This document shows, in pieces, positions 25,470 through 33,062 of a stretch of DNA of 64,000 bases. The stretch spans positions 930,001-994,000 of the forward strand of contig NZ_SJJZ01000004.1 in the NCBI RefSeq assembly GCF_004331345.1, given 5' to 3'. Origin of the DNA: Kribbella soli. GTDB lineage: Bacteria; Actinomycetota; Actinomycetes; Propionibacteriales; Kribbellaceae. The position numbers and the translations under genes were made by a program. The notes beneath the pieces are model-generated. The model was not told where the DNA came from, made no database searches, and saw only the letters and a program-made list of their open reading frames with translations. Position 1 is the first letter of the stretch. The number at the start of each line of letters is the position of its first letter.

Positions 25470-25637
25470 CTTTAATCCCGCACCGTCAGCAACCGTTCAC
25501 CGGGAGCCATCAAACGCCGGTTCGGCGCATTATGAGACGGACCCTCCTCGGAACGCGATTTCCAACGTACGATCCGGTGCTTGTTGAGTAATCAACACCC
25601 GGCCTCCGGCGGAGCTGTCAGGGCCCGCCGGAGGTCC

Positions 25638-26489
25638 TCACGAGAAGGCGGCCACCAGTACGTCGACGCACTCGGCGGTCGGCCCCGGTCCGACGACGAG
25701 TTGCCCCGGGGCGCTCAGCGGCGACGCGAACGGCCCCATCCACAGCGCGCCCTCGGCGGCCTCACAGGCCGTGCCGTAGACGACGGTCCACGCAGGCGAC
25801 CCAGTCGACATCTCGACGATCGCGGCCTCGAGATCATCCGCCGGCCGGCCCATCCGCGGCTCGAAACCGGCTGCCCGACAGGCGGCAGTCACCTCATCGC
25901 GCAACCACTGGTCGGACGGCAGCCGGAGCGGCAGGTCCGCCAGATCGACCAGCTTGACGCCGTCGTCGCAGCGGTACGACGCCGGCGCCAGGACGGACAG
26001 CGGATCGCGCCAGAGCTCGATCACCCGCAGATCGGCGGCGGCCACGTCACCACGCACGAACGCGAAGTCCAGCTCACCGGCCCGCAACGCCGTGAGGTAG
26101 TCGGCGGTGGAGCCCGAGGTGAGTCTGAGGTCGAGATCCGGCGTCTCGGCTCGCAGCGCCGCGAGGCCACGCTCCAGCCGGTCCCGGAGCCCCGGCGCCG
26201 TGCCGATCCGCAGTACGCCGGAACGCCCGGAGGCAAGCTCCGCGGCCACCTCACCAGCCCGATCCGCAGCGGACAGGACCGCGCGTGCCTCACGCAGCAT
26301 CCGCTCCCCGTCGCCGGTCAGGCGGACGTGCCGAGAGGACCGGTCGAGGAGCTGCAGACCGAGTTCGCGCTCGAGCCGGGCGACCTGCTGGCTGACGGCC
26401 GGCTGCACGATGTTGAGCCGCTCGGCGGCCCGGCCGAAGTGCAGTTCCTCGGCGACGGTCACGAAGTACCGCAGCTGCCGCAGCTCCAT
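25638..26489 (-). CDS. LysR family transcriptional regulator
   Basis: The 283-residue protein starts MELRQLRYFVTVAEELHFGRAAERLNIVQ, the LysR winged-helix signature (helix-turn-helix about 18-37). The C-terminal two-lobed ligand-binding fold begins near residue 90 (SGVLRIGTAPG). ATG 26489 follows GGAGGTG; a longer frame upstream runs antisense through the LLM gene and is not credible. It is divergent from the LLM oxidoreductase, the classical arrangement for a LysR regulator and its target. Confidence 0.85.
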   Translation of the reverse strand: MELRQLRYFVTVAEELHFGRAAERLNIVQPAVSQQVARLERELGLQLLDRSSRHVRLTGDGERMLREARAVLSAADRAGEVAAELASGRSGVLRIGTAPGLRDRLERGLAALRAETPDLDLRLTSGSTADYLTALRAGELDFAFVRGDVAAADLRVIELWRDPLSVLAPASYRCDDGVKLVDLADLPLRLPSDQWLRDEVTAACRAAGFEPRMGRPADDLEAAIVEMSTGSPAWTVVYGTACEAAEGALWMGPFASPLSAPGQLVVGPGPTAECVDVLVAAFS

Positions 26490-26519
26490 CGGACACCTCC
26501 GGCGATCACGATCCCTTAT

Positions 26520-26531
26520 CGCTGCACAGCG
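26520..26531. promoter_or_regulatory. Possible LysR-binding site in the divergent promoter region
   Basis: CGCTG-CA-CAGCG is a perfect inverted repeat flanked by TTA on the left and TAA on the right, fitting the LysR consensus of a T-N11-A site with dyad symmetry. It lies between the divergent LysR and LLM genes. Assignment is inferred. Confidence 0.4.
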
Positions 26532-26577
26532 TAACTGCGTCTGGGTCGGCGGCCTCCGGAACCGTTGACTGGTGGAC

Positions 26578-27477
26578 ATGAGGATCGGACTGTGGATCGA
26601 CGAAGAGGGCCAGACCATCGACGAGATCGGGGCCGCCGCGAAGGCCGCCGAGGACGCCGGCATCGACCGGATCTGGTTCAGCCAGCGGCTCGGGTGGGAC
26701 GCGTTGACGCTGATCGCGGGCGTCGCGCCGTACACCTCGACCATCGGGTACGCCGTCGGCGTCGTGCCGGTGTACCCACGGCATCCGCTGGCGCTCGCGG
26801 CGCAGGCGCTCAGCGTCCAGGTGCTGACCGGCAACCGGTTGACGCTCGGGGTCGGCGCCAGCCATCCGCACATGGTGGAAGGCATGCTCGGCCTGCCGAT
26901 GGACCGCCCGGCGGCCTACGTCCGCGAGTACGTCGAGGCGCTCGGCCCGCTGCTGGCCGGCCAGCCCACCAACTACGTGGGCGAGCGGCTGACCGCCCGC
27001 GGGCAGATCGGCATCGCCGGCGCCGAGACGCCCGAGCTCATCCTGGCCGCACTCGGCCCGCGGATGCTGAAGACGGCCGGCGAACTGACCGCCGGTACGG
27101 CGACCAGCTGGGCGGGTCCTGAGGTGATCGAGAACTTCATCCGCCCCACGATCGACCGGGCCGCGACCGCAGCGGGCCGGCCCGAGCCGCAGGTGATCGC
27201 GGGCGTCTGCGTCGCGGTCACGGACGATCCGGACGCGACGCGGCAGTGGATCCACGACCAGTTCGGGGCAGCCGGGGACATGCCGGCGTACCGGGCCGTC
27301 CTGGACCGCGGCGGCAAGGCGGGCCCGGAGGACACCGCCGTCCTCGGTGACGAGGAGACGGTGGCCAAGGAACTGCAGCGGTTCGCGGACGCCGGTACGA
27401 CGGAGTTCCTGGTCTGCCCGGTCGGGACGGACGCGGAGCGAGCACGCACGATCCAGTTCGCGCACGACTACGTCTGA
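26578..27477 (+). CDS. LLM-class F420-dependent oxidoreductase (TIGR03564-like)
   Basis: The 299-residue luciferase-like protein starts MRIGLWIDEEGQTIDEI and has RLTLGVGASH (about 91-100), the MLKTAGELTAGTATSW segment and the C-terminal TTEFLVCPVG. I recall these in the F420-dependent TIGR03564 branch. The substrate is unknown. ATG 26578 is preferred; a GTG six bases earlier is also in frame. Control by the divergent LysR regulator is likely. Confidence 0.8.
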   Translation: MRIGLWIDEEGQTIDEIGAAAKAAEDAGIDRIWFSQRLGWDALTLIAGVAPYTSTIGYAVGVVPVYPRHPLALAAQALSVQVLTGNRLTLGVGASHPHMVEGMLGLPMDRPAAYVREYVEALGPLLAGQPTNYVGERLTARGQIGIAGAETPELILAALGPRMLKTAGELTAGTATSWAGPEVIENFIRPTIDRAATAAGRPEPQVIAGVCVAVTDDPDATRQWIHDQFGAAGDMPAYRAVLDRGGKAGPEDTAVLGDEETVAKELQRFADAGTTEFLVCPVGTDAERARTIQFAHDYV

Positions 27478-27566
27478 GACGTGTCGAAAACCGCCCGACC
27501 GCTGGGGGAACAGACAACTTCCAGGTGCTGCGGACAGGAAATATCAGGTGCAAGCCCACCAGAACC

Positions 27567-27601
27567 TGTCACACGGCTCCGCAGCGCCTAGGCTCCAGGC
27601 G
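27567..27601 (+). promoter_or_regulatory. Leaderless promoter of the serine hydrolase gene
   Basis: TGTCAC (27567-27572), a 16-base spacer, TAGGCT (27589-27594), then seven bases to ATG 27602. Both elements fit a sigma-A-type actinobacterial promoter and no Shine-Dalgarno sequence is present. Confidence 0.5.
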
Positions 27602-28699
27602 ATGTCGAACCTCCCGCCGCAGCGCCGACGTACCCGCATGGAGCTTCAGGATGTGGTGCAGCGGCGGATCGACGAGCTGGTGGAGACCGAACTCGGTCTG
27701 CAGGTCGCGGTGTATCGACACGGCGAGCTCGTCGTGGACGCGGTGGCCGGCGACGGCGTGACCTCGGAGACGCTGTACTTCGCGGCCTCGACGGGCAAGG
27801 GCGCGTCCGCGACGGTCGCGAACGTACTGGTGGATCGCGGCGTCCTCGACTACGACCGGCCGATCGTCGAGCTCTGGCCCGAGTTCGGCGCGCACGGGAA
27901 GGACAAGGCGACGCTGCGGCACGTGCTGACGCACTCCGTCGGCCTGCCCGCGCTACCGGTCGACACCACCCGGAAAACGCTCCCCGAGCAAGCAGAGCGC
28001 CTGGCCGCCGCGAAGCCGTGGTGGGAGCCGGGGACGAAGATGACCTACCACGCGGAGACCTTCGGCCTGCTGGTCGGCGAGATCGTCCACCGCGCGACCG
28101 CCCGGACAATCTCCGACGTACTGCGGGACATCCTGACCCCGCTCGGCCTGCAGGAAAACGTATTCTTCGCGCTGCCCGTGGATCAGCGGCATCGGCTCGC
28201 CGAACTCGTGGAGCCCGAGGGCGCCGAGGAGACGTTCGCGATGCTGGCCGGGATGTTCGAGCAGGTCGTACCGCGGGCGATGCAGCCGCGGGCCGCCGTA
28301 CTGAACCGGCCTGAGCAGCTCGCGATCGAGGACCCGTCGAGCGGGATCCTCAACGCTCGTGGGATCGCCAAGCTGTACGCCGGCTTGATCGGCGAGGTGG
28401 ACGGGGTCCGCCTGGTCCGGCCGGAAGCAGTCCCGGCGATCACCGGACCGGCGCTGGTCGCGCAGGACGAACTGCTCGGCAACCCGGCGACGATGGCGCT
28501 CGGCTACGCGATCGGCCGGCTGGGGTCGACCGCCGAGGAGAGCCCGGCGTCGTTCGGATGGCCGGGCATGGGTGGCAGCGTGGCGTGGGCTGACACGCGT
28601 TCAGGGGTCACGTTCGCGCTGACCAGGACGCTGTTCGATCCGACGGGGTCAGGGTCGGCGGTCGAGATCGGCAACCTGGTTGCGAAAACTCTTTGCTGA
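27602..28699 (+). CDS. Serine hydrolase of the beta-lactamase / class C penicillin-binding fold
   Basis: The 365-residue protein has the catalytic SxxK tetrad STGK (in YFAASTGKGAS), a Tyr motif YHAE at the expected second position, and a GMGGS motif near residue 325 in place of KTG/HTG. There is no signal peptide, so it is probably a cytoplasmic esterase or peptidase (EstB-like) and not a true beta-lactamase. Start ATG 27602 is set by the -10 box; ATG 27638 is a second option. Confidence 0.8.
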   Translation: MSNLPPQRRRTRMELQDVVQRRIDELVETELGLQVAVYRHGELVVDAVAGDGVTSETLYFAASTGKGASATVANVLVDRGVLDYDRPIVELWPEFGAHGKDKATLRHVLTHSVGLPALPVDTTRKTLPEQAERLAAAKPWWEPGTKMTYHAETFGLLVGEIVHRATARTISDVLRDILTPLGLQENVFFALPVDQRHRLAELVEPEGAEETFAMLAGMFEQVVPRAMQPRAAVLNRPEQLAIEDPSSGILNARGIAKLYAGLIGEVDGVRLVRPEAVPAITGPALVAQDELLGNPATMALGYAIGRLGSTAEESPASFGWPGMGGSVAWADTRSGVTFALTRTLFDPTGSGSAVEIGNLVAKTLC

Positions 28700-28721
28700 A
28701 AACCCTTACCTGTAAGGGGAT

Positions 28722-28910
28722 TCAGCTTCTGGACTCGCGGACGGAGCTCTGGTCGACCCAGACGAGATGGCCGTGGTGACTGACGAGAATCTCGTCGGTC
28801 CCGGCCGTCCCGGTCCGGCGACCCAGCTCCTGGCCTGCGATCCAGCGTCCGCCGATGCGGATCTGGACGGCGATCGGCCGCGCCGGTGAGGGGGCTACGG
28901 GCATGGGCAC
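28722..28910 (-). CDS. Small basic hypothetical protein (62 aa)
   Basis: The product has a compact beta-like core, VQIRIGGRWIAGQELGRRTG, followed by DEILVSHHGHLVWVDQSSVR. It looks like a conserved short actinobacterial protein. Start ATG 28910 follows AGCAGGTGCCC. It faces the serine hydrolase gene tail-to-tail with 22 bases between and is divergent from the phosphoesterase gene. Function unknown. Codon pattern (G/C at third positions) supports a real gene. Confidence 0.6.
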   Translation of the reverse strand: MPMPVAPSPARPIAVQIRIGGRWIAGQELGRRTGTAGTDEILVSHHGHLVWVDQSSVRESRS

Positions 28911-29034
28911 CTGCTTAGGGACAGGGGCGGATGATGGAGGAAGTTTGTGGGGGCCGGTTTCCCGACCAGTCGCAAGCGTACAACCGCAACATGACAGACC
29001 GTTAGCGGTAACTCGAATTCATCCAGGAGCCCAG

Positions 29035-29526
29035 TTGTCCAAGCCGATCTTCGTCGTGCAACTGCATGATGCCCGGCGGCTGCATTACGACGTCCGGCTC
29101 GAGGTGGACGGGGTACTGAAGTCGTGGGCGGTGCCGCGCGGACCGTCGCTGGATCCGATCGTGAAACGGCTCGCGGTGTTCACCACGGACCACGATCTCG
29201 AGTACGCGTCGTACGAGGGGGTGCACCGCGACGCGCAGTACGGCAGCGGTGCCGTGATCGTCTGGGACGCCGGCGTCTACACGAACCTCACCCGCGACGA
29301 CCGGCGGCAGCTGGTCGACCCGGCCGAGGCGATCGAACGGGGACACTTGAAGGTGCAACTGCACGGCGTGAAGCTGAACGGGGCCTGGGCTTTCACCCGC
29401 ACCGGCGGCGACTGGCTGCTGGTCAAGGTGAAGGACGCGGACGCCGATCCGGCCCTGGACCTGACCGTCACGGAGCCCCGCTCGGTCCTGAGCGGCCTCA
29501 CGATCGAGGAGATGGCCGCCTCCTGA
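29035..29526 (+). CDS. Stand-alone LigD-type DNA 3'-phosphoesterase
   Basis: The 163-residue protein is the 3'-phosphoesterase module of bacterial DNA ligase D without polymerase or ligase parts. FVVQLHDARRLHYDVRLE holds the metal-binding His and Asp residues, and LKSWAVPRGPS follows directly. The module trims 3'-phosphate or ribonucleotide ends in non-homologous end joining. TTG 29035 follows AGGAG at six bases and gives the canonical short N-terminus. No Ku or ligase gene is nearby. Confidence 0.85.
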   Translation: MSKPIFVVQLHDARRLHYDVRLEVDGVLKSWAVPRGPSLDPIVKRLAVFTTDHDLEYASYEGVHRDAQYGSGAVIVWDAGVYTNLTRDDRRQLVDPAEAIERGHLKVQLHGVKLNGAWAFTRTGGDWLLVKVKDADADPALDLTVTEPRSVLSGLTIEEMAAS

Positions 29527-30174
29527 TCACCAGCTGTCGACGTGCAGTACGTCGTCGAGCGGCTGCCGGGGCGCCGGCTTGAAGTTCGTCCCGATCGAGT
29601 ACGCCGTCGGGATCAGCACCGTCTGGCGGATGTCCTCGGGCAGACCGAGCAGCTCGGACACCTCCTGCTCGTAGCTGAGGTGCAGCGTCGTCCACGCCGT
29701 ACCGAGGCCGCGCGCACGCGCCGCGAGCATGTAGCTCCACGCCGACGGCAGGATCGAGCCCCACAGCCCGGCCTGATTCCCAGCAGGCAGGTTTCGCACC
29801 TGCAGACAGGGGATGACCAGTACCGGGACCTGCCCCATCCTTTCGCCCAGGTACGCCACACTGTCGCCGATCCGGCGCTGGACCGGACCGCGTTCCGGGT
29901 CGTCGGCGTGGAGCTTCCCCGCCGCACCTGGGCCGGCCAGGTACTGCTCCACTGCGCGCCGGTAGTACTCACCGACCGCAGCGCGCTTCTCGGCGTCCGT
30001 GATCACCAGCCAGTGCCACGTCTGCCGGTTGCTCCCCGACGGGCCCTGCAACGCGATCTCGATGCACTCCCGGATCAGCTCCATCGGCACCGGCCGCTCG
30101 AGGTCGAGCCGCTTGCGGACGGTACGAGTCGTTGTGAGCAGCTCGTCGGGGTTCAGGTCGAGGGTGTAGGTCAC
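29527..30174 (-). CDS. Nitroreductase family FMN-dependent protein
   Basis: The 215-residue protein has LLTTTRTVRKRLDLERPV (about 12-29), ALQGPSGSNRQTWHWLVI (about 41-58, phosphate/FMN-binding) and WGSILPSAWSYMLAARARGLGTAW near residue 140. These are hallmarks of the nitroreductase / iodotyrosine-deiodinase fold that uses FMN and NAD(P)H. A deleted paralogue lies at 31273-31603. GTG 30174 is the first start in frame. It abuts the phosphoesterase gene tail-to-tail. Confidence 0.85.
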   Translation of the reverse strand: MTYTLDLNPDELLTTTRTVRKRLDLERPVPMELIRECIEIALQGPSGSNRQTWHWLVITDAEKRAAVGEYYRRAVEQYLAGPGAAGKLHADDPERGPVQRRIGDSVAYLGERMGQVPVLVIPCLQVRNLPAGNQAGLWGSILPSAWSYMLAARARGLGTAWTTLHLSYEQEVSELLGLPEDIRQTVLIPTAYSIGTNFKPAPRQPLDDVLHVDSW

Positions 30175-30186
30175 GCGGACAGTGTG

Positions 30187-31146
30187 TCAGCAGACGTAGG
30201 TGCTGTTCGGGTGGACCTTCTCGCAGTACCGGACGTGCAGGTGGTTGTCGTGGGCCGGCCAGTTCTGCGTCAGGCCCTCGCTGATCAGGGTCGGGTCGTT
30301 GAACCAGATGTACTTCACGTGCCCCGGCGCCGCGGCACGAACGGCCTGGATGAGCTGACGAGTAGCGGCCCGGTCGTACGTCGAGGACTCCCAAGTGATC
30401 CGGCCCGCGGTGCATTGGGCGTTGTCGGTACGGATCGGCCAGATGTCGATGTCCATCCCGTTGTCGTGGCTGGCGTGACCCGGGATGTCGCCACCGTGCT
30501 CGAACCCCGCATCGCCGTACGGAACCTTGCCCTGGCCGGTGGACGCGAAGGAGCGGGCAGCGGCTTCCATCTGCGCCACAGGTGCAGCAGCCGCCCAGTT
30601 GGCCGCCGTACCGTTGCCGTCCGGGTCCTGGTCGCACAGGTTCGCGCTGAAGTCCGGGTAGTCGTAGTGCCAGGCCAGATTGCGCCAGGTGATCGGGCCG
30701 ACAACGCCATCCGCGCCGATCCCCGCGTGCGACTGGAAGGACACGACCGCGTCGCGGACCGCCGTACTGAAGACACCGTCGACCGGGAGGCTGAGGCGGC
30801 GCTTGGCGTTCAACTCGACCTGCAGCGCCTTCACCGCGGCGTTGCTGTCGCCGGAACGGATGGTCGGAGCCAACGCTCCCCAGGTCTGCGGTCCGACGAT
30901 CCCGTCGACCCCCAGACCCTTGGCGGCCTGGAACGCCTTCGCTGCAGTGACGGTGGTCGCGCCGAACACCCCGTCCGCTTCAACGGACTGCCCGGCGTGC
31001 TGCAGCAGGAACTGGAGCGCCTGTACGTCGGCACCGCGGTTGCCGCTGCTCTGGGTCGGAAAGAAGGCGTTGGCGTAGGCCTGCGCGGACGCCGGCATCA
31101 GGGCAGTGACCAGCACAACGGCCACAACAAGCAGAACACGTCGCAT
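30187..31146 (-). CDS. Secreted murein peptidase with two peptidoglycan-binding domains
   Basis: The 319-residue protein has a signal peptide (MRRVLLVVAVVLVTALMPASAQA), two PG_binding_1 repeats (about 38-93 and 98-160, each ending in a VDGIVGPQTW- or ADGVVGPITW-like motif) and a C-terminal peptidase domain. HASHDNGMDIDIWP and HDNHLHVRYC supply a zinc site of the MepA / LAS type. It probably cuts peptide cross-links in the cell wall. ATG 31146, followed at once by the signal peptide, is a secure start. Confidence 0.85.
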   Translation of the reverse strand: MRRVLLVVAVVLVTALMPASAQAYANAFFPTQSSGNRGADVQALQFLLQHAGQSVEADGVFGATTVTAAKAFQAAKGLGVDGIVGPQTWGALAPTIRSGDSNAAVKALQVELNAKRRLSLPVDGVFSTAVRDAVVSFQSHAGIGADGVVGPITWRNLAWHYDYPDFSANLCDQDPDGNGTAANWAAAAPVAQMEAAARSFASTGQGKVPYGDAGFEHGGDIPGHASHDNGMDIDIWPIRTDNAQCTAGRITWESSTYDRAATRQLIQAVRAAAPGHVKYIWFNDPTLISEGLTQNWPAHDNHLHVRYCEKVHPNSTYVC

Positions 31147-31230
31147 GAGTCCCTCCGGGGCGGATGAGGTAACTAACTAACGCTCACCCGCCACCATCGG
31201 TCATTCACTACCTGGGAACAAGAGGATATG

Positions 31231-31254
31231 AGATAGTTCTGAAGCAGACTATCT
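31231..31254. promoter_or_regulatory. Inverted repeat upstream of the deleted nitroreductase
   Basis: AGATAGT-N10-ACTATCT is a perfect 7-bp inverted repeat in a locally AT-rich stretch, 19 bases before the nitroreductase remnant. The size suits a MarR/HxlR-type operator that may have controlled the intact gene. Confidence 0.4.
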
Positions 31255-31272
31255 ATTAGCGGAAGGTTTCCC

Positions 31273-31603
31273 ATGGCCCTGAACCTGTCGGGTGCCTGCG
31301 TTCGTGATCCCGGCCGTGGAAGGACGGACCGACCGGGCTTCGACGACCGAGCAGGCCGGGACCTGGGGCTCGATCCTGCCGGCCGTCTGGAGCTTCATGC
31401 TCGCGGCCCGCGAACGCGGTCTCGGCACGGTCTGGACCACCGCGCAGGGTCCGCTCGAACGTGAACTCGCGGGAGTTCTCCGCGTTCCCTACGACAAGGT
31501 GATGCTGGCGACGTTCATCCCGCTGGCCTTCACGATCGGGACCGACTTCCGGCCGGCCAAGCGGGTCCCGCGTGAGCAGGTCCTGCATTGGGACCGCTGG
31601 TAG
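31273..31603 (+). pseudogene. Nitroreductase gene with internal deletion
   Basis: ATG 31273 begins MALNLS, the usual start of these enzymes. After 19 bases the frame shifts to one that encodes the C-terminal half: PAFVIPAVEGR, WGSILPAVWSFMLAARERG, then FTIGTDFRPAKRV to the stop at 31603. That half aligns with residues from about 115 of the intact paralogue at 29527-30174. Roughly 100 codons, including the FMN phosphate-binding part, are gone, so the gene is dead unless the remaining domain has a new use. Confidence 0.75.
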
Positions 31604-31604
31604 A

Positions 31605-32222
31605 TCACTCGAACGGGGTTGGGTCTCCGGAGCCGACACGGACGACCTCGGGGAGGTCCTCGGAGAAGTCGATGACGGTGGTCGGCTCGGTGCCGGCCTC
31701 GCCCTCGATGACCGCGTCGATCTGGTTGTCGAGCTCTTCCTTGATCTCCCAGCCCTGCGTCATCGGCTCCTCGTGGCCGGGAAGCAGCAGCGTGCTGGAG
31801 ACGAGCGGCTCGCCCAGCTCGGCGACCAGCGCCTGGGTGACGACGTGGTCCGGGATGCGCACACCGACGGTCTTCTTCTTCGGGTGCAGCAGCCGCCGCG
31901 GCACCTCTTTGGTGGCCGGCAGGATGAACGTGTAGCTGCCCGGCGTGGCCGCCTTGATCGAGCGGAAGACCGCGTTGCTGATATGCACGAACTGACCGAG
32001 CTGCGAGAAGTTCTCGCACACCAGCGTGAAGTGGTGCCGGTCGTCCAGGTGCCGGATCGTGCGGATCCGGTCGATTCCGTCCCGGTTGCCCAGCTGGCAG
32101 CCGAGCGCGTAGCAGGAGTCGGTCGGGTACGCGATCAGCCCGTCCTCACGCAGCAGGTCCACCACCTGCCCGATCGACCGCCGCTGAGGGTTCTCGGGAT
32201 GGATGTCGAAATACCTGGCCAT
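31605..32222 (-). CDS. YciO/Sua5/YrdC-type L-threonylcarbamoyladenylate synthase-like protein
   Basis: The 205-residue protein has the YrdC-fold signature IAYPTDSCYALGC (about 30-42), the KAATPGSYTFILPATKEVP block near 90-108 and HPKKKTVGVRIPDH near 112-125. Sua5/YrdC enzymes make the threonylcarbamoyl-AMP used for tRNA t6A; the YciO branch, which this resembles, is less well defined. ATG 32222 was chosen because upstream frame sequence falls inside the repeat element. Confidence 0.8.
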   Translation of the reverse strand: MARYFDIHPENPQRRSIGQVVDLLREDGLIAYPTDSCYALGCQLGNRDGIDRIRTIRHLDDRHHFTLVCENFSQLGQFVHISNAVFRSIKAATPGSYTFILPATKEVPRRLLHPKKKTVGVRIPDHVVTQALVAELGEPLVSSTLLLPGHEEPMTQGWEIKEELDNQIDAVIEGEAGTEPTTVIDFSEDLPEVVRVGSGDPTPFE

Positions 32223-32236
32223 GACCGCCGAGCTTA

Positions 32237-32399
32237 GGGCATGTCTCCCGATCCCACGCCGTCGCGAGCAGGTGCTCGGTGCGGTGGCTCGGCGTGCGGG
32301 GGCGAAGGTCTCGATGCGGAGCATCGTGGCCTTTGCTCACGTGCGGCGAGGTGCCGTGCCGAGTGCCGCGCAGTAGGCGTGGGGTCGGGAGACATGCCC
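32237..32399. mobile_element. 163-bp element with 24-bp terminal inverted repeats (MITE-like)
   Basis: GGGCATGTCTCCCGATCCC... at 32237-32260 is the reverse complement of 32376-32399 with one mismatch in 24 bases. The interior is itself an imperfect inverted repeat, and there is no reading frame of note. It fits exactly between the stop of the sortase gene and the start region of YciO. Size and ends suggest a MITE or a large palindromic repeat; no clear target duplication is visible. Confidence 0.6.
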
Positions 32400-33062
32400 T
32401 CACTGGGCCAGGCCGATGGGCAGTGCGGTCACCACCAAGTTGTCCTCGTAGCCGCCGCGCGAGGCGTCGTACGCACCCGTGCAGGTGATCAGTACGAGCC
32501 GGTGGTCGGTGGTCTGGTCGAACGCGCCGCTCCTCGTCGCGAGCGCGTCCCTCCGCACTGACACCACCGAGACGACCCGGTACGACGCCGTATGCCCGAA
32601 CCCCTTCAGTACGACGACCTCACCGCGCCGTACGTCGAGCAACCGGGCGAAGAACCCGAGCCCCTCGGTCTTGGTGTCGACGTGTCCGGCCAGCACCACC
32701 GAACCGAACGGATCACCGGCCTGGGCGCCACCGTCCCACCAGCCGACCCGCTGCGCCTTGACCGGCACCTGGAGCTGACCGGAGACGGTAGTTGCCGGAA
32801 GCACCGATGCGCCGGCTCCCCCGGGCAGCACGACCTGCTGCGGGACGAAACGGATGCGTTGGCTCGGCGCCGGCGTACCGGTCCGATCCGGTGGCGCGGG
32901 CAGCGGTGCGGACTGTGATGCGGTCGGCCCGGCGGGTGACGGCGTACCGCCGAACTTGAAACTGACCGTAGTCGTGGGTAAAGGCGCCGCGCCGTCCGCC
33001 TTGGCCGAGCAGCCGGCCAAGGCGAGACAGCACAACGCCGTACCAGTCAGTCGCCGGTTCAG
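32400..33062 (-). CDS. Class F sortase (lipoprotein-like signal, probable CTG start)
   Basis: The sortase core shows the catalytic His in VLAGHVDT, the Cys in LITCTG and a downstream conserved GGYEDNLVV. From TTG 33035 the protein would begin MCCLALAGC, too short for a signal. Reading from CTG 33062 gives MNRRLTGTALCCLALAGC, a well-formed lipoprotein signal with lipobox LAGC, and CTG overlaps the TGA of the preceding gene as CTGA, seven bases after GGAAGGTGG. I therefore extend to CTG. It probably anchors or processes the adjacent DUF4397 protein. Confidence 0.7.
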   Translation of the reverse strand: MNRRLTGTALCCLALAGCSAKADGAAPLPTTTVSFKFGGTPSPAGPTASQSAPLPAPPDRTGTPAPSQRIRFVPQQVVLPGGAGASVLPATTVSGQLQVPVKAQRVGWWDGGAQAGDPFGSVVLAGHVDTKTEGLGFFARLLDVRRGEVVVLKGFGHTASYRVVSVVSVRRDALATRSGAFDQTTDHRLVLITCTGAYDASRGGYEDNLVVTALPIGLAQ

